NCBI GenBank assembly: GCA_015680685.1
Contig: MNCI01015922.1
Coordinates: 86,184 to 150,183, forward strand
Reading direction: 5' to 3'
Origin: Gnetum montanum
Taxonomy: Eukaryota; Streptophyta; Gnetopsida; Gnetales; Gnetaceae
Length of the DNA: 64,000 nucleotides
Below are positions 1 to 10,371 of this stretch, piece after piece. The notes under the pieces were generated by a model. It was not told the origin of the DNA. It searched no databases and saw nothing but the letters and a program-made list of their open reading frames with translations. The stretch's first letter is position 1, and the number at the start of each line of letters is the position of its first letter. Position numbers and translations under genes: made by a program.

Positions 1-1017
1 CATTGAATCTTGCTCTATTTCTAGTTTTCTTGTGGAACTATCTCTTTCTCTGGGGAAAATTAGAAGTAGGATTACGGAGTTGTGCTCAAATGTTTTTGCA
101 AAATTTTATTTGTTACAAGTAGGTATTATAAGGATTGCATAGACTAGGCAATTAAACAAAATAGGAACTCTCAACAACTCACAGTACTTGGCAAAGTTGG
201 CTGAATCTCTTTAAGATAAGTCATTTTTAGTTTACACACAACACAGTCACTTCATATTTCACAACCACATGTCGCAATAGCACACACACATACTCACATT
301 AACTACTGATTTTATTTGGAGGTATCTGGGCCTTGGTGTTGCCAGAGACCAGCAGGCACCTAAATCCTATTCGAGAACACTCATTGGCGGTCGCATCCCA
401 AACAGTCGCCAACAGATATACTTGTAGAAGATCATTTTTTGTAGCAATTTTGTGAACTCAAGAGGATAAAGCTCAATAAATTAATGATAATTTTTCTCTT
501 CATGGATCATTCACTACTGGATGTCATGTACATCCACACCTTCTTGAATGTCACCTAGTTCATCGTTGTCGTCATCTACTGGCTTCTCTAGCACTTGCTT
601 GGCCACCTACAAGTACACATATGCTCAACTCAAAGATCAAGAACATGATTTCCTACCTCCTAATATGCTTCTAGGTGGAGGTCTATTAAGAGCAGGTTTT
701 GAATTAGGGGATCTAAGCTCTTCTTCTTTCTTCTCCTTATGAATTGGTTATTTGCATATGGGTTTGCAACTGGTGGCTTTATATTATTTAACCTCTACCC
801 TCCTTGATCTATGGAACTTTGATAGCAACCACCCTAGCATGATGAGTTATGAAGACTACTAAAATTCAAGTTCCCAAGGCATTATAATAACATTGAAAAA
901 ATTGCATGTGAAAATAATAATAAACATAATCCTTGGAGCTACTTGAAAAACATCATCATAACTATAAAATCATAGTGTACATTGGTAAGTAAATGGTATG
1001 GAATAAATACTTACATA
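1..1017. other. unassigned flank left of element 1
   Basis: No complete gene is recognisable. Since element 1 is flanked by the duplication ACTAT, this DNA was continuous with 18013 onward before that insertion, so part of it may belong to the outer LTR of the old minus-strand element E. On the minus strand around 383-410 there is a stretch (TTGGCGACTGTTTGGGATGC) that weakly resembles primer binding sites of Tat/Ogre-type elements, but no LTR could be delimited beside it. Short open frames here show no recognisable domain. Confidence 0.4.
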
Positions 1018-1022
1018 ACTAT
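1018..1022. repeat. target-site duplication of element 1 (left copy)
   Basis: ACTAT immediately precedes the TGATG start of the 5' LTR. The same five bases follow the 3' LTR at 18008-18012. The perfect match fixes both ends of element 1 and shows that the outer LTRs belong to a single insertion. Confidence 0.9.
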
Positions 1023-1819
1023 TGATGTGATGCGATATCGCGTCTTCCCCTACGATATCGCGTACGCGATATCGTGATGCACCGCCAAGTTTATAAATAA
1101 GAGGCAGCTCTCCCTTGTTTCTCATTCTAGGCCTAGACCGTAGTGAAACTCTAGTAGTTTTACCTCTCCAGAGATAGAATAATTTCCATTTGCCCGCAGT
1201 AGGAGTCCAAAGTAAATAGATCTTTATTCGAGCAAATATTGTACTTGAACACACGTTTGTGTACGGAAATAAAGACGAACTTCTTGGATAAACCTTGCAG
1301 TGCATGGACTAAGATAGATAGGACTTTACTTATTGTTATTTATTATTTATCATCTAAATTCTTTATTAGTTAATTAAATCTCTCTCAACCCTTCTCCCAT
1401 AGTTAAGTGCATTCAGTACGACCGCTTCAAGCACGTGCATTATGCTTGGTGATCCCAATAACAAATAGCATTTGGTAACCAAGGTTTCATTGGTTTAGGG
1501 TGTGAACAGTAAGTGGGAATGGATGCTAATGCTAGATTAATTCAGGCTTAGTTATTTAGTTAAATTTAGTTAATTAGTTTCTTCACCCTTTACCTCATTA
1601 GCATAGGAGATAAAATAGAAAATATATAAAAATCATATACCTCAAACTTACTTAACCATACAACCGTGACAAATACAAGTAAGTCTAGGAAGACAACGAA
1701 CGATTAACCTTAAGTGTTCCATGAGGCGTGTAGGCACTTAGTCTACGAAGTTCGACTGGATCATGCGTGTAATGCTCGTATTCGTATGGTTGAGTGTAGG
1801 GGTACCTCGCCACTCATCA
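1023..1819 (+). repeat. 5' LTR of element 1
   Basis: Runs from TGATGTGATGCGAT to CACTCATCA, directly before the primer binding site. It matches 17245-18007 along its length, including the start TGATG, the TATA region, the signal-like tract around 1206-1300 and the shared terminal stretch ending GGTACCTCGCCACTCATCA. The 3' copy lacks part of the palindromic box array upstream of the TATA box, so the two LTRs differ by a small deletion as well as by point changes. Confidence 0.9.
1029..1099 (+). promoter_or_regulatory. LTR promoter: ATATCGCG palindrome boxes and TATA box
   Basis: CpG-containing palindromic boxes of the type GATATCGCGTACGCGATATC lie just upstream of TATAAATA (1092-1099). The same layout, boxes followed about 20 bp later by CTATAAATA, recurs in all LTRs of the family here and again inside elements 2 and D2. 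The TATA box is expected to set the start of the genomic RNA. The role of the boxes is inferred from position only. Confidence 0.7.
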
Positions 1820-1820
1820 T

Positions 1821-1838
1821 TGGCATCGTTGCCAGGGA
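1821..1838 (+). other. primer binding site (tRNA-Asp type), element 1
   Basis: TGGCATCGTTGCCAGGGA starts two bases after the LTR end. It differs by two transitions from TGGCGCCGTTGCCGGGGA, the complement of the 3' end of plant tRNA-Asp and the site used by Athila elements. Minus-strand cDNA synthesis would start here. Confidence 0.85.
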
Positions 1839-1961
1839 CTAAGTGTTTGTGTGCTAAGTAGAACATAAGAAATTATCCACATTGTTAGGAGCTTAAATGA
1901 ACCCTTAGGGTTACTTAAAAAAATTATATAACGGTTAATCAGCACACCAAGTAAAATAACA

Positions 1962-2519
1962 ATGTCTTCTTCTTCGAACAAAAGCACTTCACCACCTAGG
2001 AATCATACAAGAGACAGTCGGCAGTCTAACACACATAACCACAAACCACTAGTTCCTCAATAGCATCGAGTGGTATATATTCACCCTGATGAGTATATAC
2101 CTGATTTCACCTTTATCCTCCATTAGGATGAATAGCTTCATTGGCTCGATTTGCAAGGTAACATAGTGTTACCTCCGGATTATGCAGTCCCTAACATGCT
2201 CCTTCGTGCTCTTGCACAGATCGGCATGACACAGCTATACACTAAATACGTTATAGGTGATTTCGACATAAGGGATTATCATCCCAAAGAAGCACAACAT
2301 CAATGGGACTTACGGTAGGAGAGCCACCATAAATTATTGAAGGGCAAAGGGGTCCCGCACATCCTGAGTGAAATTGGAGATGGTGAACCAATTATAACGG
2401 GTTCTCCATCAAATGATGTTCCCCTTCCTAACGATAGTGAGGAGGTGGGGTATCAGAACCTACACTTCATGATACACAACCCTAGTTCTGATCCCCATGA
2501 ATGCCAACTGTTCACTAAG
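1962..2519 (+). pseudogene. gag: gag, N-terminal part, element 1 (interrupted)
   Basis: The ATG at 1962 begins a Ser-rich N-terminus (MSSSSNKSTSPPR) followed by the family motif DEYIPDFTFILH and by PNMLLRALAQIG. It aligns with the gag starts of element C (40330, minus) and D2 (52028). Several in-frame stops replace Gln or Trp codons. Reading is cut at 2519 by element 2 and resumes at 11205: the bases GTTCACTAAG before the insertion and CCGAGGGG after it match the uninterrupted GTTCACTGAGGG seen in element C. Gag forms the particle that packages the RNA. Not functional. Confidence 0.8.
2515..2519. repeat. target-site duplication of element 2 (left copy, decayed)
   Basis: CTAAG here and CCGAG at 11205-11209 flank element 2. 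The undisturbed site in element C reads CTGAG on its coding strand, so each copy carries one different transition. This fixes the insertion point and shows that element 2 entered element 1 as a normal integration. Confidence 0.78.
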
Positions 2520-3370
2520 TGATGGGACGCAATATCACATCCGCCGCGATATCGCATCCCCCGTGATATAGCGTACGTGATATCACGTCTTTCCCTGCGA
2601 TATCGCATATGCGATATTGCAATATGCCAAAATGTCTATAAATAAGAAGTGGCTCTCCCTTATTTGATATATTAGAGTTAGATTGTAGTGAAACTTTGGC
2701 ATTTTGATCCCTCTAGAGATAGATTATTTTCCCGTGTATGCCCGCAGTGTGGTGAATGTAATTGTACGGCATCCTTTATTCGAGTGTGACATACTTGGAC
2801 ATGCACATGACCAGCAATAAAGATCGAGATTACTTCATCATTACAGCATTCACTTTATTTATTTATTTATTTAATTATTATTTACTACTTTCCTAATTAG
2901 TCTCTCTCACCCTTAAACTCACATTAGATGCGAAATGAGTACGACTTGATTACTAGCATTTAAGTGTGACTACTTGGTAACCCAGTGGCATAACTAGGAT
3001 CTACGCTTGGTAATCCCAATGGTAGTCATGCACGAAGTCCAAGATGTGTACGGATGATCAAGGAACATATGCTCATCGCACTTAGGCTAGATTAGATTCT
3101 CTTATCCTTTCTCCCCTAGCTTAGCTTAGTTAATATTACTTTCCATTGCCTTCAGGAGTAGTGTTAGATTAGGAAACCCATCATACACCTCACTCTAGAC
3201 TAAACCATGCGTGACAAATATAATACTAGTCCAAGTGGGAAGACAACGAAATGTGACCTAAGGATAACTATCTAGGTGCCACAACTAGTCTGTCTGCAGA
3301 GTTCGACCGGATCATGCATGTAACGCTCGTATTCGTATGGTTGAGTGTAGGGGTACCTTGCCACTCATCA
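2520..3370 (+). repeat. 5' LTR of element 2
   Basis: Starts TGATGGGACG and ends CACTCATCA, followed by the primer site at 3372. It carries GATATC-type boxes at about 2528-2620 and TATAAATA at 2637-2644, then the tract TGTAATTGTACGGCATCC shared with the 3' copy near 10591. The last 60 bases match the LTR ends of elements 1, B and C. Confidence 0.9.
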
Positions 3371-3371
3371 T

Positions 3372-3389
3372 TGGCACCATTTGCAGGGA
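3372..3389 (+). other. primer binding site, element 2
   Basis: TGGCACCATTTGCAGGGA follows the LTR by one base and is a diverged version of the tRNA-Asp complement. The extra changes relative to element 1 are mostly transitions. Confidence 0.75.
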
Positions 3390-3511
3390 TGGTGCTAGTT
3401 ATCTAGATTAGTTATATCATACAAGGTCATTGTAAAAGGACTTAATGATATATCTTTCAGAAAGAAGTAATTAGAAAAAGTCACATCCAAATTCACACAT
3501 AACTTTAAACA

Positions 3512-5493
3512 ATGCCTCTCCTACAAGATTATAATAATGCCACACTTAGTGAGGAAGTTCATTGGAGAACCAACGAACTTTATAACGATGAAGATTGGAG
3601 TATACAACCTGAAGTGGGAGTTTCTTATAAGCATGAACAAAAAAAATGTCATCCCAATACACGAAAACCTAACTTACCCGATGACAATAAACCCCCACTG
3701 GCCACTATAAGCCTAACGCAAATACAAGAGGCTATTCGAATCTCCCGTAGGCATCATAAAGAGAGCCGTCTACCCAGGCTCGATTTAAACAACTTTTCCA
3801 AATTTTTAGGAGGCTATGACTTAGATCTGCATCAACATTTTCTAGCCTTCTATGATGCCTTCACATGGAACAACATTGATAATGGTTGGCAAAAACTTAA
3901 GCTCTTTCCTATGACACTCATTGACCAAGCTAAAGTATGGTATAGATCGTTAAAACCAAATTCAATATGACGTTGGTTAACAATGGTAGAAGTCTTTAAA
4001 GAAAAATATCAAACCTACGCAAGAGTGTCAACCTTGAGGAAACAAATCTAAGGATGGAAACAAGCACAACATGAACCCTTGGACATGGCCTTAGAAAGAT
4101 ATTATGCATTGTTAAACAACTATCCAGGCCATGGGTTTTTTGAGGAAAGGCTAGTGTACCACATCATTGATGGGCTACGTAATGAAACAAGAGAGCTCTT
4201 AGGAATGTATGCCTAAGGTCAACTATATGAACTACGAACCCATCAAGTCCAAGAGCTTATTAAGTGGGTAGCAAAAGAAGAAGGAGATATGGCTAGATGG
4301 GAGAGTGTTGAAAAACATCAATAGGACCAAAATCTCAATTTAACAAAGGTCCATGATCATACAAAGGAGAAATCAACCAACCTCAAGGTGGAAACATCAT
4401 CTTTGCCAACACAACAAACATTAGAAGAAGTCAAGGCAAAGATCAATAAGATATTGGAATGGACATATCAAAAGTGTGGAGAATTTATCAACATTGTTGG
4501 AGATAGAGTTTTGACAACCCAAGAAGCAGGACAAAACATTAGACAATCAGAAAGAATGGATAAGGAAAATAAGAGCTCAACTTCCAATCATATGTATGAA
4601 TGCAACATATGCATGTATGATCACCCCAAGGGCCAATGCCCAATATTGTTACATTTACATGAGCATTGGGGAAACACATTACATCCAAAGTTCGTACAGA
4701 GATACTGTGTTCGATCACAGTGGCAACAATCCCAGTCATGGGGGAATCCACCCTTAGACTGGAGACACCCTTCATATCATCCAAATCCAAATGCTTATCT
4801 TGTTCAACATCCTATTTCTCCAACTAGGCCAATGCACTTTATCTCACCACAGTACCATTCTTCTCAATACTATCCACCCATGCCTCCAACACAACCACCA
4901 CCTTGTGCATGATACACTCCTCCTAATTTTTAACATTCTCATCCTTTCCCTCCTTCCACAGTGCCACCAACTGTTCCTAAGGTGCCTGCACCACAACAAC
5001 AACCCATGAACATCCCTTGTGCTACTACTGCCAACAGCAGTGAGAAACCTCAGCAACATCAAAAGTGCCCCTTCTTTAAACATGGCCATAAGAAGGGACA
5101 ACACAATTCCGAGGTCACTGTAGCCTCCAACTCGACACACGTCCCACACCATGGTGCACCCTTACCTTCGAACCCAATGCCTCATGTAACTTTATCAGGG
5201 CCACCAACTAACACTCCAACAACCATACGACCCAATGAACATAGTCATGGAAGGCATTATCCCAATCCTTTCATACCATCTAATGGTCCCAAATATCATA
5301 GTGGATCAACTCGTTATCTAGGAACTACATCGTATAAAGTGCCCCACTATGCTTACTACAATCAAGTGTGTGAACCCCAATGGGGTAAGTATGGACCAGT
5401 TCCAATACTTCCGACATGCAAGGATCCTCAACCTTCATTTATTAATCCTTGCCATGCTCAACTGTTTAGTTATGGAGGATATCCCCCATCCTA
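3512..5493 (+). pseudogene. gag: gag of element 2 (gag-only subfamily)
   Basis: The start MPLLQDYNNAT matches MSLSQDYDNAT of element B. The capsid core follows from about residue 90 (GGYDLDLHQHFLAFYDAF, then NGWQKLKLFPMTLIDQAKVW), a zinc-knuckle-like CNICMYDHPKGQC (C-x2-C-x3-H-x4-C) lies at about 4601-4640, then a Pro/Gln/His-rich tail with a second cysteine-histidine cluster (CPFFKHGHKKGQH, about 5068). The tail ends with GGYPPS and a stop at 5491-5493. A handful of in-frame stops (for example 3968, 4049, 4214) replace Arg, Gln or Trp codons, and there is no large frameshift. Unlike D1/D2, no protease follows. It would encode the particle protein. Dead copy. Confidence 0.85.
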
Positions 5494-6863
5494 AATAATA
5501 AGTAGGATTAATAACCACTTTTTATTTTTCTTTTGATTTTATAACTTTTTGTTTTTCAATTTTTCAATTTTTCAAATTTCTTGGTTCATCTTTTTATCTT
5601 TTTGTGTTTTTGTCTTTTTATGTTTTTGTAAGTAATCTCATCTATGAATAAAACACTCATGTGGATCGTTGGTTGAGGTGTGTTCTATGTTATCAAGTCT
5701 CGATTGACCAATTATTTGAAACAATGAGCCCATTACACCCACTCATCCACTCTACAAATAAGAGGTTCTGTTCAAGGGTATAGTGATATTCTTGAAATTC
5801 TTAAAACTTAAAATTAATTTTGTGTTCATTGTAGCCAGAATGAAGAAGGATGGACCAAGAGGGAATGATTAGGGTGTGACATTGGTGACATCTATGGGAG
5901 TTATCATGCAACGTGGTTGTACTAAGATCCTTGTAGATCTAATGAAAAATGGGAGTAAGAGTAATCAAAAGGGCACTAAAAATCCAATGCTATTCTAGGG
6001 GGTCCCATTGGAAAGACATGCACCCATGCCTGAAGGTTGGTGACTTCTTTGGATTCAGTATTCAAAAAAAAGAGAGAGAAAAAAAAGAAGAAAAACAAAG
6101 TGCCACAAAACAAAATTTTCTCCTCCCTTGAACAAAATGTCAAGTGATCGTATGCCTTGTTGTTATGGTACTCTCATAGTTGCTCACCATGGGATGAAAC
6201 AATGCGATGTCACTACTTAGAAGGATGCACTTGGTCCTGATCTTGGAATGATGGGTTAATGACACCTTAATCATGCTTTACATGCAGGATTCACTGTGTC
6301 CTAAATCAATTACCTCATGTCCCAATCTCTACGATCCCTTCTATACTTTGTCTTATCTCACTGTTTGTGTAATTGTTTCTCGTGTCCTGTGTAGCATAGA
6401 ATTTTCATCTCATTCCAGTGACATTTACATGTGTGTGTTTTGTGGAGTGAGTGTGGATTACATTTAACCCTTCTAGTGCCCACATACACTTTAAATGTGG
6501 TTACACAAGGGCATTATAGGTTGAAACCTACTTTGGGGAGGATCCACTTATGTAATTTTTTGTAATCTTCACTTATGACATAGCTCTCACACACCATTTC
6601 TTACCCTCAGCATAATTTTTCAATTGATTTTCTTTCCCTACTATTATCCCTCTGAATTTTAACGTTCCGATGTACCATTACATACCCTTTTTCTTACCAC
6701 CCCAGGTTTTATTGGTCAAATCCACACCCTTATCATTAATGGTGCCTTTTGACTTAATGAAATTACCCTAGAACATCTTGATCATAGTCAATGTCCTTAA
6801 TTTCCAATGTTAATTTCAAGAAAATCATTTAAAAAGTCAGTATTGTCATGGTTTCTCACATCA
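5494..6863 (+). other. 3' non-coding module of element 2
   Basis: No long reading frame. It begins with a T-rich stretch (TTTTTGTTTTTC-like repeats, 5520-5630). Next come blocks shared with the other elements: AGGGTGTGACATTGGTGACA (about 5871), a purine run AAAAAAAAGAGAGAGAAAAA (about 6063), and the hairpin plus purine-rich motif at 6517-6548. Order and spacing are kept in elements 1, B, C and D2 even though the proteins encoded upstream differ, which suggests an RNA-level role. Confidence 0.65.
6517..6548 (+). ncRNA. conserved hairpin plus 17-nt motif, element 2
   Basis: TAGGTTGAAACCTA can fold as a five-pair stem with a TGAA loop. It is followed one base later by TTTGGGGAGGATCCACT. The stem differs from that of element 1 (GGGC/GCCT) and of D2 (AGGC/GCCT) but stays paired, while the purine-rich motif barely changes. 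This is a candidate cis-acting RNA signal. The function is unknown. Confidence 0.6.
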
Positions 6864-6867
6864 CTAG

Positions 6868-6960
6868 GGACAAGATATCGCGTACGCAATATCACGTCCC
6901 ACGTGATATCGTGTACGCGATGTATCGTATGCGATATCATGTCCCCGCTGCCTATAAATA
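6868..6960 (+). promoter_or_regulatory. internal promoter of element 2 upstream of the 3' ORF
   Basis: An array of GATATCGCGTACGC, CACGTGATATCGTG and GCGATATCATG boxes leads to CCTATAAATAGG (TATA box 6953-6960), the same boxes and TATA context as in this element's own LTRs (compare 10381-10480). It lies about 480 bp upstream of the 3' ORF start and just before the predicted intron, so it could drive a separate mRNA for that ORF. A 13-C run follows at 6964-6976. Confidence 0.68.
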
Positions 6961-7129
6961 GGTCCCCCCCCCCCCCTGCAACACTTAGCATCATTTTATC
7001 ATTCACACGGGGGGATTTTTTGAAATTTTTTCTCTGTGACTTGCAATTTGAGTGACCCTTGCTATTCTCCTCATATCTTGCCTACTGGTACTCCGATTTT
7101 AATTTCGTTTGAACCTGCTTGAACTCGAA

Positions 7130-7439
7130 GTGTTCAGCTTAGTCGTGGGGGAGGGACACTTGCCGAAAAGTGCTTAACTTTTTTGAAATATTTCATCATC
7201 CAAAGGACATCATTTAGGGTAATTAACTCTAACACTTAGAATAATTGTGCCTAAAAATCATTTAATCCCTAGGTATATCGGGAAACTAAAATGGAAACCA
7301 CCTAAGTCACAGGACTCATTATTACAAACTTTCGAGCACTATCACATGTGATAACATAAGATCATTAATTAAGGAAAGCAGTAAGGTATAACTTAACTTT
7401 AAAAACAACCTTACTAATGCTTGGCCCGTGTGATTGCAG
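7130..7439 (+). other. predicted intron before the 3' ORF, element 2
   Basis: The acceptor TGTGATTGCAG is followed directly by ATGG (start codon 7440), with a branch-point-like TTACTAATGC about 30 bases upstream. The donor is placed at 7130 (GTGTTCAGCTTAG) by alignment with the better donor AAGGTAAGCTCTTAG of D2, and here it looks decayed. The predicted length of 310 nt is close to the 305 nt in D2. A polypurine-tract-like AGTCGTGGGGG lies at 7141-7151 inside it. Confidence 0.5.
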
Positions 7440-10204
7440 ATGGTCCTGAAATGTGGACAACAGGAGGGTCCTACCCAAGGTGGAAGCAAACGAGCTCAGA
7501 GAGGGAGAAGATAAAGACCGACTAGACAACATGAAAAATAGAAGGAGCAATCATTCAGCATTCATCAAGATGAACCTCCTACCGAACGGTCTAGGTAGGT
7601 AGAAGGAGGGGCTGCTACAGCGCCTGAATTGAGACAACAACTCATGTTGCCCCAAGATTGTGTTCAAGCTATCCATAAGAATTCCACATTCGCTACAGTG
7701 ATTGTGGAGTTGAATTTTGAATCATTTGCAGAGTTCACTTCTAAGTCCATTAGGGATCACCTCAAAGGGTCTCCCTTATGGCCTATCCTCTCTGAAAGAG
7801 GTGCCTGGTACCTAGGAGAGACATACCAATTTTGGCACAATAGGGAGCAAGGCACCACTGTTAATATTTTTGGTGATAGTTGACTTCTCTACGCAGGCCA
7901 TTTCGGAAGTGTTAAACCTTCCAAATACAGGGTCCCAGGTTGCTCGGTTATCCACCCGTTCAGACCCCGATGTGCAAAATGATTGGTTGGAGAAGGCTTA
8001 TGGCAGAGATAAAGCATTTGGTGAACTGATGATGGAAGAGAGGGTTTACTTCAAAATTGGGACATATCACCTCTTTCCCATAAAGGGCATAAAATGGATA
8101 TCGATATATGCGGCTAGAGGATGTGCAATGTTGATGGGAAAGGTTAACGCTAACCTATCCCATCTATATTTGACAGATATCCTGAGGCAGTTTGAGGAAC
8201 AAAAAATAAGGAAGATGGCGTTGCCTTTCCCTTGTCTCATTAGAAAGCTTTGCCAACCTACTGATATTCGAGGGTACACCAATGATGTCCTTCGAAAGGC
8301 CCAGACTGCTTCATATGTTGAGTTGCTAAAGGCGCCAGCTCCAAGAAAAAAGCATTGGCGAAGAGCTGGGACTAGAATAAGAAGAAGAACAGATGGTTGG
8401 ACCCAGTCAACCTCTAGCCACAAGTCCCAGCCAACAACAAGAAGTAGGGCCTAGCACAGGCTAGGATCTGCCACCACCACCGCAAGACTACAAACCGTCA
8501 ATGAGCCATCTTAGGGCCATCGCTAAGATGGTTAATTGGGGAAGTCGTGATGACGCAAACCTCTTCCGCATCATCGATGATGCCAGGTAGCCTACTATTT
8601 CATTAGATTGCATAAGGGGTAAAGTCTCCATTCAAACAGGAGGAGGGGAAAGTAGATAGTCACAATAGATGTCAGGAAACACTAAATCTTTCCAGGTGTA
8701 GTTAAAGACTAGTGAAGGGGCCACTGTGGTGGTCATGCAACACCAGAATGCTAAGGAAGCTGTAGAAGTGGTCACATACCATATCAAAGAATCCTTCAAT
8801 GTACTTGTTCTGCCACCGATAAATCTCTCGGGAGCACTGGATGCTCAAACTTTGGCCAGAACCTCAATGACTCCTGCGGAACATGAGGATGCACTTGATA
8901 GATTGCTTTAAATAAGGCAAGTAATGACGTCCCTGTTTGACATCCCTCAGGATGTAACAATAATTCAATTAGACCTCATTTTCATAAAAGGGAAGCTGGT
9001 CTTAACAAAAGTAAGGGCAAATCATGCTGAAGCTGAAGTGCAAAAACTACAAGAGCAACTTGTCGCCTTACAAGATGCACAGTGGGACCCTATGTAATTT
9101 GTTCCCACAGATCAACTAGAAAAATTTAGAACCAAGCAGCTAACAAAGTTAATTGTAGAAAATAAGAAGGTGGTGGAAGAAAAGGAGATGGCTGTTTGGG
9201 ATGCCTTCAAAGCACAGGCGCAAATTCATGCACATCTTAAGGCACTCAAGGCCTTATAAGAAGAAAACAAGCAGCTGGTTGCAGACAATCTTTGGTTGAC
9301 CACTATAGAAAAGTAAAAGAATGTTCTCAATGAACACTTTCATCAATTACAAGAAAAATTCATCCAAGTCAACTGAGACGTGAGCCATTTAGCTAGTGAA
9401 AATCGAACCCTCTCGATGGAGGAGGTACGCGCCATTTGACAAAAGTCAACGATTGAGATAAGCGCATGGTAGAACGAGGCTAAACGACATGAGAAGCTGA
9501 AGGAGCACTTACATGATTAGGTGGGAATGTATAAATAGATCCTTGAAAAGGAGATCCATATGGCCAAGGCCCAAATCAACACTATTAGTGCTCAACACAC
9601 TGATTGGTGGGCCATACTCGACACATATGCCTTCGTCCACCAAGCGAAAGTTAAGAATCAGGACCTGTAGATTCAGGACTTGATGAAGTACATGGAGTTG
9701 GCAAACCTAAGATATGCCAACCTTGCCATGTTAACAGTAGGGCACCCAAGGTCAGAGCTCAAGCAGTAGGTAGCAACCATACACATCAAATACAAAGCAG
9801 AATTTGCAAAACACAAGAAGCTGTTAGAAAAATTGGATGTTGCAAATTCTAAACTTGAGGTGGTAAAAGCTAGCTACCAGGGATAGAAAGATGTTGCAAC
9901 TAACTTGGCTTGACAACTAATAGACCTTCACAAATATAAGAACAAAGCCAGAGCCTATGAGGAGGAACGACGGGTGTTTGCGGCTTGGTATGTCAAGGCC
10001 AACCAAATGTTCCCACAACTACCCTATCCGTGGGAGGTGCCGACTCCATCAAACATTGGAACATTAGCATGGACGGCACAAGATCCTTAGACTGAATAGG
10101 AGAAGCTCTGTGCCATACTTCAAAGTCATCAAGCCTCAAAGCCTGGAGCACAAGACAAAGGGAAGGCACCAATGGAGGATCCACCACAACCAGGAACTAC
10201 ATGA
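7440..10204 (+). pseudogene. 3' ORF (ORF3) of element 2
   Basis: Begins ATGGTCCTG at the predicted splice acceptor and ends PGTT-stop at 10204. The globular N-terminal part holds GSPLWPILSERGAWYLGE (about 7769) and DFSTQAISEVLNLPNTGS (about 7879), then a region ending KMALPFPCLIRKLCQPTD (about 8213). After that comes a long heptad-like, Gln/Lys/Leu-rich coiled-coil region (about 8950-9980) and a terminal domain (FPQLPYPWEVPTPSNIGT, about 10012). There is one frameshift near 7870 and many stops. D2 carries a homologue in the same place (60245-63076). The N-terminal part recalls the putative plant transposon protein domain seen in 3' ORFs of Athila-like elements (moderate certainty). No transmembrane segment is evident, so an envelope role is not supported. 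Confidence 0.7.
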
Positions 10205-10358
10205 GTTCCAAATTTTTGTAGTTGTAGCATATTCCATGTGTTGTGTCTTTATTTTTTTTTCTTCCCACACTACGGCATCATCCCATTTCTTTTTCCATCT
10301 AATAATCCCATACCTATCCACTATGTAATCACTGTAACTCAAGGAAGAGTTTTTATTC

Positions 10359-10371
10359 AGTCGTGGGGGTA
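10359..10371 (+). other. polypurine tract, element 2
   Basis: AGTCGTGGGGGTA abuts the TGATGG start of the 3' LTR. This is the plus-strand primer position. The same core precedes every 3' LTR in the family here. Confidence 0.85.

Noticed and set aside
970-1305. Open frame of 111 codons on the minus strand
   Set aside because: Lies in the palindromic box array and R region of the 5' LTR of element 1, antisense, with no equivalent frame in the other LTRs.
4844-5152. 102-codon frame on the minus strand
   Set aside because: Shadow of the Pro/His-rich gag tail of element 2.
6797-7055. Overlapping frames on both strands around the internal promoter
   Set aside because: Caused by palindromic boxes. 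No homologue in D2 at the same position.
8067-8423. 118-codon frame on the minus strand
   Set aside because: Shadow of ORF3 of element 2, whose sense frame has homologues in D2.
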